From Streptacidiphilus pinicola (GTDB lineage: Bacteria; Actinomycetota; Actinomycetes; Streptomycetales; Streptomycetaceae), in the NCBI RefSeq assembly GCF_003258295.1, contig NZ_QKYN01000185.1, forward strand, positions 1 to 63,059: a stretch of 63,059 bases of DNA, read 5' to 3'. The stretch's first letter is position 1. Each line of letters begins with the position of its first letter. Shown here one piece after another: positions 1 through 9,031 of the stretch. Both the position numbers and the translations under genes were made by a program. Under the pieces are notes generated by a model. It did no database searches. It saw only the letters and a program-made list of their open reading frames with translations, and had not been told where the DNA came from.

Positions 1-1239
1 CCTCGGCTGGCTCCGCCTCCCGCCCGGGGCGAGGGGGTGGGGTGGCAGGTCCGGCAGGTGACGCGCCAGGGCCGCGCCGAGGGCGATCCGGCGCTCGGCC
101 AACGCTGCGGCGAGCGCCCGCAGATGACGGGACCAGGCCGGGGAGGAGACCAGCGCGAGGGTGGCCTCCTGCAGGGCTCGGGGCACGAAGAAGCTGTCCA
201 CGGCCTGCGTGGCGCGCAGGCGCTCGAACGCGGGGCCACGCGCGGTCAGCGCGGCGATGCGCAGGTTCGGGGAGGCGGCCTTGGTGAGCGAGCGGACGTG
301 GACCACGACGCCGTCGGGGTCGTCCGCGGCCAGCGGCCGCGGCAGCCGCGGCGCGTCAGCGTGGGCGAGGAGCCGGGCGTAGTCGTCCTCGACGACGAAC
401 GCGCCCGCCGCGCGGGCCAGTCGGAGCACCTCGGCGCGCCGGCCCGGGGCGAGCGTCGCGCCCGTGGGGTTCTGGAAGAGTGGCTGGCAGACCAGCAGCC
501 GGGCGCCGGTCACGGCGAACGCGTCGGCGAGGAGATCCGTGCGCAGCCCGTCGGCGTCGACGGGGACGGGGAACGGGCGCAGGCCCGCCGCGCGGGCGAC
601 GGCGAGGATCCCTGGGTAGGTCGGGGACTCGACCAGCACCGGCGCACCCGCCGGCGCGAGCGCGCGCAGCGCGGTCGTCAGCGCGCTCTGGCCGCCCGCC
701 GTGATCAGCACGTCCGCCGTCGACAGGACCGCCTCCGGGCCGCCCACCTCGCGGGCGAACCAGGAGCGCAGTTCCGGCAGGCCCTCCACCGGCGGGCGGC
801 TCCACGCCTCGGGACGCCGCGCCGCGCGGGCGAGCGCGTCGGCGAGGGCGCGTTCGGGCTGCAGCGAGGCGTGCGAATAGCCGCTGTTGAGGTCCACGAC
901 GTCGACCGGCGGCACGCTCAGCGTGGCCAGCAGTCCGCTCGCGTCCGCACGCGGCGCGGCGAGCGCGTCGTGGGCGCCGAGGGTGACCTCCTGCCAGGAC
1001 AGGTCCCCGCCGTCCGCGCGCGGGGCGGGCCGCTCGGCCCGGAAGACCCCGGCACCGGGACGGCTCACGACCAGCCCCTCCGCCGCGAGCGCCCCGATCA
1101 CCCGGGAGACCGTCACCGGGCTCACCCGGTACCGCTCCATCAGCGCCCGACTGGACGGCAGCTTCTCCCCACTCGGATAGCGCTCCCACTCCTGGCGCAG
1201 GCTTTCCACCAACTCGGCGACACTGCTACCGTCATTCAT
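1..1239 (-). CDS. MocR/GntR-type regulator with aminotransferase fold, 3' end cut by window
   Basis: The readable part is 413 codons and lacks its C-terminus because the window begins inside it. The first ~70 residues form a GntR winged helix-turn-helix (SSRALMERYRVSPVTVSRVI). The rest is a type I PLP aminotransferase fold with the internal-aldimine lysine in SLTKAASPNLRIA (Lys320). MocR proteins are one-component regulators that sense PLP or amine ligands and often control a divergent transporter or PLP-related gene. Here the divergent neighbour is an EamA exporter, so control of that exporter is the simple inference. The ATG at 1239 has no obvious Shine-Dalgarno, so the transcript may be leaderless. 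Confidence 0.9.
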   Translation of the reverse strand, partial: MNDGSSVAELVESLRQEWERYPSGEKLPSSRALMERYRVSPVTVSRVIGALAAEGLVVSRPGAGVFRAERPAPRADGGDLSWQEVTLGAHDALAAPRADASGLLATLSVPPVDVVDLNSGYSHASLQPERALADALARAARRPEAWSRPPVEGLPELRSWFAREVGGPEAVLSTADVLITAGGQSALTTALRALAPAGAPVLVESPTYPGILAVARAAGLRPFPVPVDADGLRTDLLADAFAVTGARLLVCQPLFQNPTGATLAPGRRAEVLRLARAAGAFVVEDDYARLLAHADAPRLPRPLAADDPDGVVVHVRSLTKAASPNLRIAALTARGPAFERLRATQAVDSFFVPRALQEATLALVSSPAWSRHLRALAAALAERRIALGAALARHLPDLPPHPLAPGGRRSQPR

Positions 1240-1248
1240 GAAGACACA

Positions 1249-1282
1249 CGATAGCGCTACTCTTCCCCGACCGATAGCGGTC
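1249..1282. promoter_or_regulatory. Candidate MocR operator between divergent genes
   Basis: The octamer CGATAGCG occurs twice, at 1249-1256 and 1272-1279, 23 bp apart. Each copy sits in a small palindrome: TAGCGCTA at 1252-1259 and GACCG-ATAG-CGGTC at 1269-1282. Direct repeats about two helical turns apart suit a dimeric MocR regulator. Binding is inferred. Confidence 0.4.
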
Positions 1283-1318
1283 GACCGCGGTGGCGACGGC
1301 CGCGGCGCAGGACGGGGC

Positions 1319-2164
1319 ATGCTGTGGGCGGGATCCGGGGTCGGCCTGTTCTCGCTCTCCTTCGCGGCGACGGAGTGGTCGCTCCGCGGCTTCGGCCCCT
1401 GGAGCACGGTCGGCGTACGCGGTGCGCTCGCCGCACTCGTCGCCGCGGCCTGCCTCGCGCTGCGCCGGGCGCCCCGGCCCGAGCGCCGGCACTGGGCCGG
1501 GTTGCTCACCGTCGGCCTCGGCTGCGTCGTCGGCTTCCCCGCCCTCACCACGCTCGCGCTGCGCACGGCCACCACCGCGCACTCGGCCGTCGTCATCGGC
1601 CTGATGCCGCTCGCGACCTCCTGCTACTCCGCCGTGCGCACCCGCAGCCGCCAGCCCCGCGCGTTCTGGGCCGCGGCCGTCGTCGGCGCGGCGACGGTGG
1701 TCGGCTTCACGCTGCTGGAGCACGGCGGCGCGCCGAGCGGCGCGGACCTCTATCTCTTCGCCGCGCTGCTGGTCTGCTCCGCCGGCTACGCCGAGGGCGG
1801 CCGGCTGGCGCGCGAGATGCCGGGCTGGCAGGTGATCGCCTGGGCACTGGTCGCCGTGCTGCCCGTGACCGCGACCATGGCGGCCCTGGCGCTGCACGGG
1901 GAACCGGTGCGTCTCGGAGCCGTGGCACTGACCGGGGTGGTCTTCCTGGGCCTGTCGCAGTTCGTCAGCTACATCCCCTGGTACCAGGGGATGGCCCTGA
2001 TCGGCGTGCAGCGCGCCGCACAGCTGCAGCTCGCGCAGCCACTGCTCAACCTGCTCTGGGCGGCCCTGTTGCTCCACGAGCGCATCCCCGCCGCGGCGCC
2101 CGTCGCCGCCCTCCTCGTCCTCGTCTGCATCGCCGCCACCCAGCGTTCGGCGGCGCGAAGCTGA
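1319..2164 (+). CDS. EamA-family (DMT superfamily) transporter
   Basis: An integral membrane protein of 281 residues with about ten hydrophobic segments in two EamA repeats, the usual size for drug/metabolite exporters of this superfamily. The ATG at 1319 is chosen because AGGACGGGG lies just upstream and the first membrane segment starts immediately. An in-frame ATG at 1238 would add 27 non-hydrophobic residues and would cover the putative operator. The gene is divergent from a MocR regulator, a very common pairing for amino-acid or metabolite exporters. The substrate cannot be read from sequence. Confidence 0.82.
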   Translation: MLWAGSGVGLFSLSFAATEWSLRGFGPWSTVGVRGALAALVAAACLALRRAPRPERRHWAGLLTVGLGCVVGFPALTTLALRTATTAHSAVVIGLMPLATSCYSAVRTRSRQPRAFWAAAVVGAATVVGFTLLEHGGAPSGADLYLFAALLVCSAGYAEGGRLAREMPGWQVIAWALVAVLPVTATMAALALHGEPVRLGAVALTGVVFLGLSQFVSYIPWYQGMALIGVQRAAQLQLAQPLLNLLWAALLLHERIPAAAPVAALLVLVCIAATQRSAARS

Positions 2165-2206
2165 ATCATCGTCATATCTCTTCACCCTTCGCGAGGTTCG
2201 GAGTAA

Positions 2207-2219
2207 GTAACACCGTTAC
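2207..2219. promoter_or_regulatory. GTAAC-N3-GTTAC operator-like palindrome
   Basis: GTAACACCGTTAC is a perfect inverted repeat with a 3-bp centre, 39 bp before the start of the acetoacetate-decarboxylase-like gene and the only striking element in that gap. It resembles small dimeric-repressor sites of the TetR or GntR kind. No regulator gene is adjacent to the operon on its left. Confidence 0.4.
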
Positions 2220-2258
2220 AGAGCAAACACGCGAACCCGAGCGAAGGGACGGCACGCC

Positions 2259-3068
2259 ATGGCACGCGTACGCTACGGCCCGCGCACCGACGAGGAGATC
2301 CGCGCGGCCAAGCAGGCCCGTTCGGTCCTGCCGGACATCTGGTCCACCGGAGTGGTCGCCGTGTGGGAGAGCGACCCCGACGCGGTCGCCCAGGTGCTGC
2401 CCGCGCCACTGAAGCCCGCGGAGCGACCGCTGGTGCGGGTGAACATCAGTCAGGTCGACATCTTCGGCAGCCCATTGGGCGCCGGCTCCTTCGCCGTGGC
2501 CGCGCAGCACGGGGTCCAGGCGGGCTGGTACCCGTTGGTGATGCCGATGACCACCGAGCGGGCGCTGATCGGCGGCCGCGAGGTCTTCGGCGAGCCGAAG
2601 AAGCTGGGCGAGGTGTCCGTCGTCCGCGACGGCGACGCGGTCACCGCCCGGCTGGGCCGCCACGGCGTGGACTTCGTCGAGGTCCGGGGGCGGGCGAGCG
2701 GCGAACTGCCGGCGCCGGAGCCCGCGGAGAAGGTGGACTTCTACTTCAAGTTCCTGCCCGCCGTGGACGGCGAGGGCTTCGACCTCGACCCGGTCCTGGT
2801 GTACTGCACCCGCCTGGAACGCGTCCGCAGGCTGGAGGCGGTGACCGGCGAGGTGATCCTGCGCGAGTCGGCCTTCGACCCGGTCGCGGACCTGCCGGTA
2901 CGGCGGCTGCTGGAGATCACCGTCGGCGAGAAGACCTCCGACCAGCGCGGCCGCGTCGTCGAGCGGGTGAGCGCGGAGGCGCTGTTGCCGTTCGTGCACC
3001 AGCGCTACGACGACCCGGCCCAGGTCCTCGACTCGGTCACGCCGCCGACCTCGGCGCAGGGGGCCTGA
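2259..3068 (+). CDS. Acetoacetate decarboxylase family protein
   Basis: The product is 269 aa. The ADC-family signature REVFGEPKKLGEV carries consecutive lysines Lys114 and Lys115, matching the Schiff-base lysine pair of clostridial acetoacetate decarboxylase (Lys115/Lys116). Family members outside solventogenic clostridia act on varied keto acids or catalyse aldol-type reactions through the same lysine, so the substrate is open. It is the first gene of a tight operon with an SDR and two amidohydrolases (2-bp gap to the SDR), which points to a catabolic or detoxification pathway rather than acetone formation. The start is an ATG after CGAAGGGACGG. Confidence 0.82.
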   Translation: MARVRYGPRTDEEIRAAKQARSVLPDIWSTGVVAVWESDPDAVAQVLPAPLKPAERPLVRVNISQVDIFGSPLGAGSFAVAAQHGVQAGWYPLVMPMTTERALIGGREVFGEPKKLGEVSVVRDGDAVTARLGRHGVDFVEVRGRASGELPAPEPAEKVDFYFKFLPAVDGEGFDLDPVLVYCTRLERVRRLEAVTGEVILRESAFDPVADLPVRRLLEITVGEKTSDQRGRVVERVSAEALLPFVHQRYDDPAQVLDSVTPPTSAQGA

Positions 3069-3070
3069 GC

Positions 3071-3958
3071 GTGGAACTGACGCAGGGACAGGTCGCCGTC
3101 GTCACGGGCGCGGCCAGTGGCATCGGCCTGGCGATGGCGCGGCGCTTCGCCGCCGACGGGCTGAGGGTGGTTCTCGCGGACGTCGAGGAGGCGGCCCTGG
3201 ACCAGGCCGTCGCCGGCCTGCGCGAGCGGGGCGTGGATGCCGTCGGGCAGTTGACGGACGTCTCCGAGCGGGACAGCGTCGAGGAGTTGGCGGAAGCCGC
3301 GTACCGCGCCTACGGCGCGGTCCACGTGCTGTGCAACAACGCGGGCGTCGGCTCGGGCGCCGAGGGCCGCATGTGGGAACACGAGCCGAACGACTGGAAG
3401 TGGGCCTTCGCGGTCAACGTCTGGGGCGTCTTCCACGGCGTCCAGGCCTTCCTGCCGCGCATGCTGGCGGCCGGTGAGCCCGGCCACGTCGTCAACACCT
3501 CCTCCGGCGACGGCGGAATCGCCCCGCTGCCGACGGCGTCCGTCTACGCGGTCACCAAGTCCGCGGTGGTCACCATGTCCGAGTCCCTCTACGCCCACCT
3601 CCGCGCCGAGGGCGCGCCGATCGGCGCCTCCGTCCTCTTCCCCGGCCCGCACATGCTCCGCACCGGCCTGTGGGAGTCCCACCGCAACCGCCCCGACCGC
3701 TTCGCGAAGGAGCGGCCGCGCCGCAGTCCGTACCGGTCGCTCGCGCAGTGGGAAGCGGCGATGGACGCGGCGGGCCAGAAGGTGGAGTTCACGCCGGTGG
3801 AGGAGGTCGCGGACTTCGTGGCCGAGGGCATCCGCGCGAACCGCTTCTGGCTGCTGCCGCCGAGCGAACACAGTGACCGCCAGATCCGCGCACGGTCGCA
3901 GTCCATGCTCGACCGGGAAAACCCCGGCTACCTCGAACGGTTCATTCTCGACGAGTAG
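3071..3958 (+). CDS. Short-chain dehydrogenase/reductase (classical SDR)
   Basis: The product is 295 aa starting at GTG 3071, two bases after the stop of the preceding gene, so the two are translationally coupled. It has the glycine-rich cofactor motif TGAASGIG near the N-terminus, the NNAG motif, and the catalytic Tyr159-x3-Lys163 (VYAVTKSAV). The C-terminal tail of about 50 residues is longer than in minimal SDRs. It presumably oxidises or reduces a hydroxyl/keto intermediate that is also handled by the flanking ADC-like and amidohydrolase proteins; the substrate is unknown. Confidence 0.85.
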   Translation: MELTQGQVAVVTGAASGIGLAMARRFAADGLRVVLADVEEAALDQAVAGLRERGVDAVGQLTDVSERDSVEELAEAAYRAYGAVHVLCNNAGVGSGAEGRMWEHEPNDWKWAFAVNVWGVFHGVQAFLPRMLAAGEPGHVVNTSSGDGGIAPLPTASVYAVTKSAVVTMSESLYAHLRAEGAPIGASVLFPGPHMLRTGLWESHRNRPDRFAKERPRRSPYRSLAQWEAAMDAAGQKVEFTPVEEVADFVAEGIRANRFWLLPPSEHSDRQIRARSQSMLDRENPGYLERFILDE

Positions 3959-3994
3959 CCCCATGAGGGGGATGGCAACGAAAGGAGGGAAAGA

Positions 3995-5305
3995 ATGTCC
4001 TACGAAGATCCGTATCTCGTCGTCTCCTCCGACTGCCACGCCGGTCTGCCGACCGAGGAGTACCGGCCGTACCTGGAGGCGGCCCAGCACCGGGCGTTCG
4101 ACGAGTTCCTCGCGCAGGCCGAGGCGCGGCGGCAGGAGGCGACGCGGCTCGGTGTCAGGAACGAAGCCTTCGCGCGCAAGTGGTTCGAGGACCACGAGGA
4201 GGGGCTGCGCGGCGGCTGGGACGCCGCCCAGCGGGACAAGGAGCTGGACGGGGACGGCGTCGCCGCCGAGGTCGTGTTCCCGGACGCCGACGCCGTCGAC
4301 TCGCGGACCGCCGCGCCCTTCGGCGTGGGCCTCGGTCTGAGCGGGGACCAGGATCCCGTGCTCGGGATGGCGGGGGCCCGCGCGCACAACCGGTGGCTCG
4401 CGGAGTTCATCCGCTCCGGGGGGAGTCCGGAGCGACGCTGTGGCGTCGCCCTGCTGCCGATCACGGCGGAGCCGGAGCTCGTCGTCGCGGAGGTGCGGCG
4501 CGCGCACGCGGACGGGCTCGGCGCGGTGATGATCCCCTCGATGTGGGTGGACAAGGAGCCGTACCACGACCGTCGTTACGACCCGGTCTGGGCGGTCTGC
4601 GAGGAGCTGCGGATGCCGGTGGTCACGCACTCGGGCGCGGCCCCGCGCCACGAGTACGGGGACCACCTCGGTATCTACGTCACCGAGGTGACCTTCTGGC
4701 CGGCCCGGCCGCTCTGGTTCCTGCTCTGGTCCGGGGTGTTCGAGCGGTTCCCCGGCCTGCGCTTCGGCGTCGCCGAGTCCGGGTGCTGGTGGCTGCCGAA
4801 CCTGCTGTGGTTCATGGACCGGCTCTACCTCGGTGCGCACGGCGGCAAGAAGCTCTCGCCGTTCAGCGAGCTGACCATGCCGCCGAGTTCGTACGTGGAC
4901 CGCAACTGCTTCATCGCCGCGACCAACACCAAGCGGCGCGAGCTGGCCCACCGTTACGAGATCGGCGTCGGCACGATCTGCTGGGGCAGCGACTACCCGC
5001 ACCCCGAGGGCACGTGGCCCAACACCCGGCAGTGGATGGCGACCACCTTCCACGACATCCCGATCGACGAGACCCGCCGCATGCTCGGCCTCAACTGCGC
5101 GGATGTCTTCGGCTTCGACACTGACAAGCTGGCGCCGATCGCCGAGCGGATCGGCCCGCGTCCGGCGGACCTCGGGCAGCCGGAGGACCAGCGGGCCGTC
5201 GAGGCTGCCTGGGCGCCGGCGCGGGAGGTGGGCCGCCACTGGCTGACGGGCCACGACTTCCCGTTCATCGGCACCGCCGCGCCGACGGAGGGGACGACGC
5301 TGTGA
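3995..5305 (+). CDS. Amidohydrolase-2 family metal-dependent hydrolase (copy 1)
   Basis: The product is 436 aa with a TIM-barrel amidohydrolase fold of the ACMSD/LigY-like type. Metal-site elements are visible: SSDCHAG (Asp13, His15) at the N-terminus, VTHSG near residue 209 and GSDYPHPEG near residue 331. This family hydrolyses C-C or C-N bonds or decarboxylates. AAAGGAGGGAAAG precedes the ATG. It overlaps the next gene, a paralogue of similar length with the same three motifs, by four bases (GTGA), suggesting that the two act together, perhaps as a hetero-oligomer or on successive intermediates. Confidence 0.83.
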   Translation: MSYEDPYLVVSSDCHAGLPTEEYRPYLEAAQHRAFDEFLAQAEARRQEATRLGVRNEAFARKWFEDHEEGLRGGWDAAQRDKELDGDGVAAEVVFPDADAVDSRTAAPFGVGLGLSGDQDPVLGMAGARAHNRWLAEFIRSGGSPERRCGVALLPITAEPELVVAEVRRAHADGLGAVMIPSMWVDKEPYHDRRYDPVWAVCEELRMPVVTHSGAAPRHEYGDHLGIYVTEVTFWPARPLWFLLWSGVFERFPGLRFGVAESGCWWLPNLLWFMDRLYLGAHGGKKLSPFSELTMPPSSYVDRNCFIAATNTKRRELAHRYEIGVGTICWGSDYPHPEGTWPNTRQWMATTFHDIPIDETRRMLGLNCADVFGFDTDKLAPIAERIGPRPADLGQPEDQRAVEAAWAPAREVGRHWLTGHDFPFIGTAAPTEGTTL

Positions 5306-6564
5306 GCACCCCGAACGCTGTGAGCATTCCCGACGAGACGCCCGAGAGATACACCGTCGTCTCCGCCGACTGCCATGCCGGCGCGGACCTGCTCGACTAC
5401 CGCCCCTATCTGCCGAGCCGTCACCACGAGGCCTTCGACGCCTGGGCCGCCGCGTTCGTCCACCCCTTCGCCGACCTGCTGGCCCCGGAGGCCACCCGCA
5501 ACTGGGACTCCGACCGGCGGGTGGCCGAACTGGAGGAGGACGGCATCGTCGCCGAGGTCGTCTTCCCCAACACCGTGCCGCCGTTCTTCCCCAGCGCCTC
5601 GCTGAGCGCCGTGCAGCCCACGGCCGAGGAGTTCGAGCTGCGTTGGGCGGGGCTGCAGGCGCACAACCGCTGGATGGAGGACTTCTGCTCCCGGGCGCCG
5701 GGGCGGCGGGCGGGGACCTTCCAAATCCTGCTCAACGACGTGGACGCCGCCGTGGCCGAAGTGCGCCGCTGTCACGCGGCCGGGCTGACGGGCGGACTGG
5801 TGCTGCCGGGCGCGCCGCCCGGGGCGCCCGTGCCGGAGCTCTGGTCGAGCGTCTACGAGCCGCTGTGGGCGGTCTGCGCGGAGCTGGGCGTGCCGGTCAA
5901 CCACCACGCGGGATCGGCGAGCCCGGTCCTGGGCGAGGAACCGGCCGCGCGGGCGGTCTTCATGGTGGAGACCACCTGGTTCTCGCACCGGGCCCTGTGG
6001 CACCTCGCCTTCGCCGGGGTCTTCCACCGGCACCCGGGGCTCAAGCTGGTCCTCACCGAGCAGGGTTCGGGCTGGATCCCGGGCGTGCTCGACATGCTGG
6101 ACTACTACCACCAGCGCCTGGTCGGCGCGGCGACACGGGCGGCCACGGCGGAGTCGAAGTTCGGCGCGGGCCTGGCCGAGCTGATGGGCGAGGGGCCGCG
6201 CGCGGCGTGGGAGCGCAACTGCTTCGTCGGCGCGAGCTTCATGCGCGCCCACGAGGTGCTGCTGCGCGACCGCATCGGCCTCGACAAGATCATGTGGGGC
6301 AGCGACTTCCCGCACGACGAGGGCACCTACCCGTTCACCATCGAGGCGCTGCGGACATCCTTCGCCGACGTCCCGTACGACGAGGTGGCCGCGATGGTCG
6401 GCGGCAACGCCGCCCGCGTCTACGGCTTCGACCTTGGGGCGCTGGACCCGATCGCGGCGAAGGTCGGCCCGCTGGTGGCGGACGTGGCCCGGCCCCTTGC
6501 GGAGCCCCCCGTCGGCGCGACCAGCCCGGTCTTCGCCAAGGGCTCGTCCGTGCGGGTCTGGTGA
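5302..6564 (+). CDS. Amidohydrolase-2 family metal-dependent hydrolase (copy 2)
   Basis: The product is 420 aa with a GTG start inside the stop of the preceding paralogue. The same family motifs are present: VVSADCHAG (Asp23, His25), VNHHAG near residue 199 and MWGSDFPHDEG near residue 332. It is clearly homologous to copy 1 (shared RNCF and GSDxPHxEG blocks) but divergent, so the duplication is old. It is the last gene of the ADC-SDR-amidohydrolase operon. Substrate unknown; ring-cleavage product hydrolysis or decarboxylation is a family-based guess. Confidence 0.83.
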   Translation: MSTPNAVSIPDETPERYTVVSADCHAGADLLDYRPYLPSRHHEAFDAWAAAFVHPFADLLAPEATRNWDSDRRVAELEEDGIVAEVVFPNTVPPFFPSASLSAVQPTAEEFELRWAGLQAHNRWMEDFCSRAPGRRAGTFQILLNDVDAAVAEVRRCHAAGLTGGLVLPGAPPGAPVPELWSSVYEPLWAVCAELGVPVNHHAGSASPVLGEEPAARAVFMVETTWFSHRALWHLAFAGVFHRHPGLKLVLTEQGSGWIPGVLDMLDYYHQRLVGAATRAATAESKFGAGLAELMGEGPRAAWERNCFVGASFMRAHEVLLRDRIGLDKIMWGSDFPHDEGTYPFTIEALRTSFADVPYDEVAAMVGGNAARVYGFDLGALDPIAAKVGPLVADVARPLAEPPVGATSPVFAKGSSVRVW

Positions 6565-6633
6565 GGCGACCGGGCTGACGGGCCCGCACCGGGACGCGAC
6601 CGGCCGCGCGCCGTCCGGGTGAAACCGGAAGGC

Positions 6634-6650
6634 GCGGGGCCGGTCCCCGC
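6634..6650. terminator. GC hairpin after the amidohydrolase operon
   Basis: GCGGGG-CCGGT-CCCCGC forms a 6-bp all-GC stem about 70 bp after the operon. There is no T-run, so this is only a weak terminator candidate. Confidence 0.3.
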
Positions 6651-6766
6651 CGGGCTTCCGCACTCACGGAGCGTCACCAACCCCCTGACTGCGTGGCGAC
6701 GGTCCCTCAGCTCCCCTAGCGTGACTCGCGTCAGTCATCCAGGGGGGCTCTTCGAGGAGAACGACG

Positions 6767-7546
6767 TTGTTCCGTAGCTTTGTTCGGTCGGCCCCCGTGG
6801 CCCTCGCCGCCGCCTCCGCCCTCGCCTTCGCCGTCGCGCCCACCGCCCATGCCAGCCATCGCACCGTCACGGAGTGCAGCGGCGGCATGCTGGCCTCCGG
6901 CGACTACTACGAGGTCGTCGTCCACGGCACCTGCCACGTCCCCGACGGCGCGTCCGTCACCGTCGAGACGCAGCTGTACGTCACCCCGGGCTCGACCCTC
7001 GACGCCGTCAGCACGGCAAAGGTGCACGTCAAGGGGAACCTTCAGGTGGGCCGCGACGCCGTGCTCGGCCTCGGCTGCAACTCGGAGACCAACTGCGCCT
7101 CGCCCACCACCGACGAGGTGGACGGCAACATCAACAGCGCCTACTCCACGGCGGTGATCCTCCACAGCGACACCGTCAAGGGCGACATCACCACGTTGAA
7201 CGACGGGCCGGGTCTCAACTGCGCGCCCTCGTCGCAGGTGAGTGCCATCACCAGGCTGGGCAAAACGCCGGCCTACGACGCCTTCGAGGACAACTGGGTC
7301 GGCGGCTACATCACCTCCAGCGGACTGCGTTCCTGCTGGATGGGCATGGAACGCAACCACGTCGGCACGAACATCCTCGTCTCCGACAACAGCACCGCGG
7401 ACCCGGACGGGAACGAGGTCGCGGCCAACCACGCCAACGGCGACCTGGGGTGCTACGGCAACAGCCCGGAGGCGCAGTTCGGCGACGGACCGCACATCCC
7501 GAACTCCGTCAACGGCACCAAGCTCGGCGAGTGCTCGTCCCTCTGA
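6767..7546 (+). CDS. Secreted cysteine-rich protein of unknown function
   Basis: The product is 259 aa. A TTG start is indicated by GAGGAGA six bases upstream; no ATG or GTG fits as well. A Sec signal peptide (positive n-region, hydrophobic core, APTAHA cleavage area) is followed by a mature domain with eight cysteines, enough for four disulfides. The mature part is rich in Asn, Asp, Gly and Val, with short beta-like repeats such as NLQVGRDAVLGLG and NINSAYSTAVILHSD that suggest a right-handed beta-helix. No enzyme motif was recognised. It probably acts in the extracellular matrix or envelope. It stands alone ahead of the desaturase-like gene. Confidence 0.7.
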   Translation: MFRSFVRSAPVALAAASALAFAVAPTAHASHRTVTECSGGMLASGDYYEVVVHGTCHVPDGASVTVETQLYVTPGSTLDAVSTAKVHVKGNLQVGRDAVLGLGCNSETNCASPTTDEVDGNINSAYSTAVILHSDTVKGDITTLNDGPGLNCAPSSQVSAITRLGKTPAYDAFEDNWVGGYITSSGLRSCWMGMERNHVGTNILVSDNSTADPDGNEVAANHANGDLGCYGNSPEAQFGDGPHIPNSVNGTKLGECSSL

Positions 7547-7590
7547 CGGGCCCCTAGCCGACGCGTTCCCGCGCGCCTACGCTGCTGGCC

Positions 7591-8469
<879 letters not shown>

Positions 8470-8483
8470 TCGACGGAGTGTCA

Positions 8484-8511
8484 GGGGAACGTCGGGTGAA
8501 CGTCGTTCCCC
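8484..8511. terminator. Hairpin after the desaturase-like gene
   Basis: GGGGAACG (8484-8491) pairs with CGTTCCCC (8504-8511) across a 12-nt loop, 15 bp after the stop. It lacks a U-tract, as is common in high-GC actinomycetes. Confidence 0.5.
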
Positions 8512-8605
8512 GGATGATCGTGGACGGGCAAGCTGCTCTGTGCCAGCGAACAAAGGCTCCACCACCCGCACTCGCGGGCCCAAGAATCTCGGGGGAACAA
8601 GCACT

Positions 8606-9010
8606 ATGAGTCGTGCAATCAAGTCACTGGCCGCGCTCGCCCTGACCGGGGCGTCCGTCCTCGGCGTGACCTCGCAGGCGTCCGCCGACCCGAACCCGAA
8701 CAACTACGGCGACCGTCCGACGACGATCCAGCTGCGCACCAGCGACCACGTGGGCGTCTACACCGCCGCCGATCCGGGATCCGGAAAGGTCAACGGCAAT
8801 CTCACCCTCTCGCCGGGCGACTACATCGTGGCGACCTGCTGGGTGGTCGGGGCGAACGTCGGCAGTGCCGGCGACGTGTGGTACCGCACCGCGCAGGTGC
8901 ACATCAACGGCGGCGGGGACATCTACACGGGGGCTGCCTACACCTTCGCACCGTATGTGGACTACGCGGCGGCGTTCCACAACGTGCCCGGCGTGCCCCA
9001 CTGCCTCTGA
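8606..9010 (+). CDS. Small secreted SH3-like domain protein
   Basis: The product is 134 aa. The ATG at 8606 follows GGGGGA at good spacing and starts directly into a Sec signal peptide (SLAALALTGASVLGVTSQASA). The mature ~105 residues (PTTIQLRTSDHVGVYTAADP, then SPGDYIVATCWVVG) resemble bacterial SH3-like domains that bind cell-wall peptides; two cysteines could form one disulfide. No catalytic domain is attached. The role in the envelope is unknown. Confidence 0.65.
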   Translation: MSRAIKSLAALALTGASVLGVTSQASADPNPNNYGDRPTTIQLRTSDHVGVYTAADPGSGKVNGNLTLSPGDYIVATCWVVGANVGSAGDVWYRTAQVHINGGGDIYTGAAYTFAPYVDYAAAFHNVPGVPHCL

Positions 9011-9031
9011 ACCTGCCGATGGACAGGCGGA

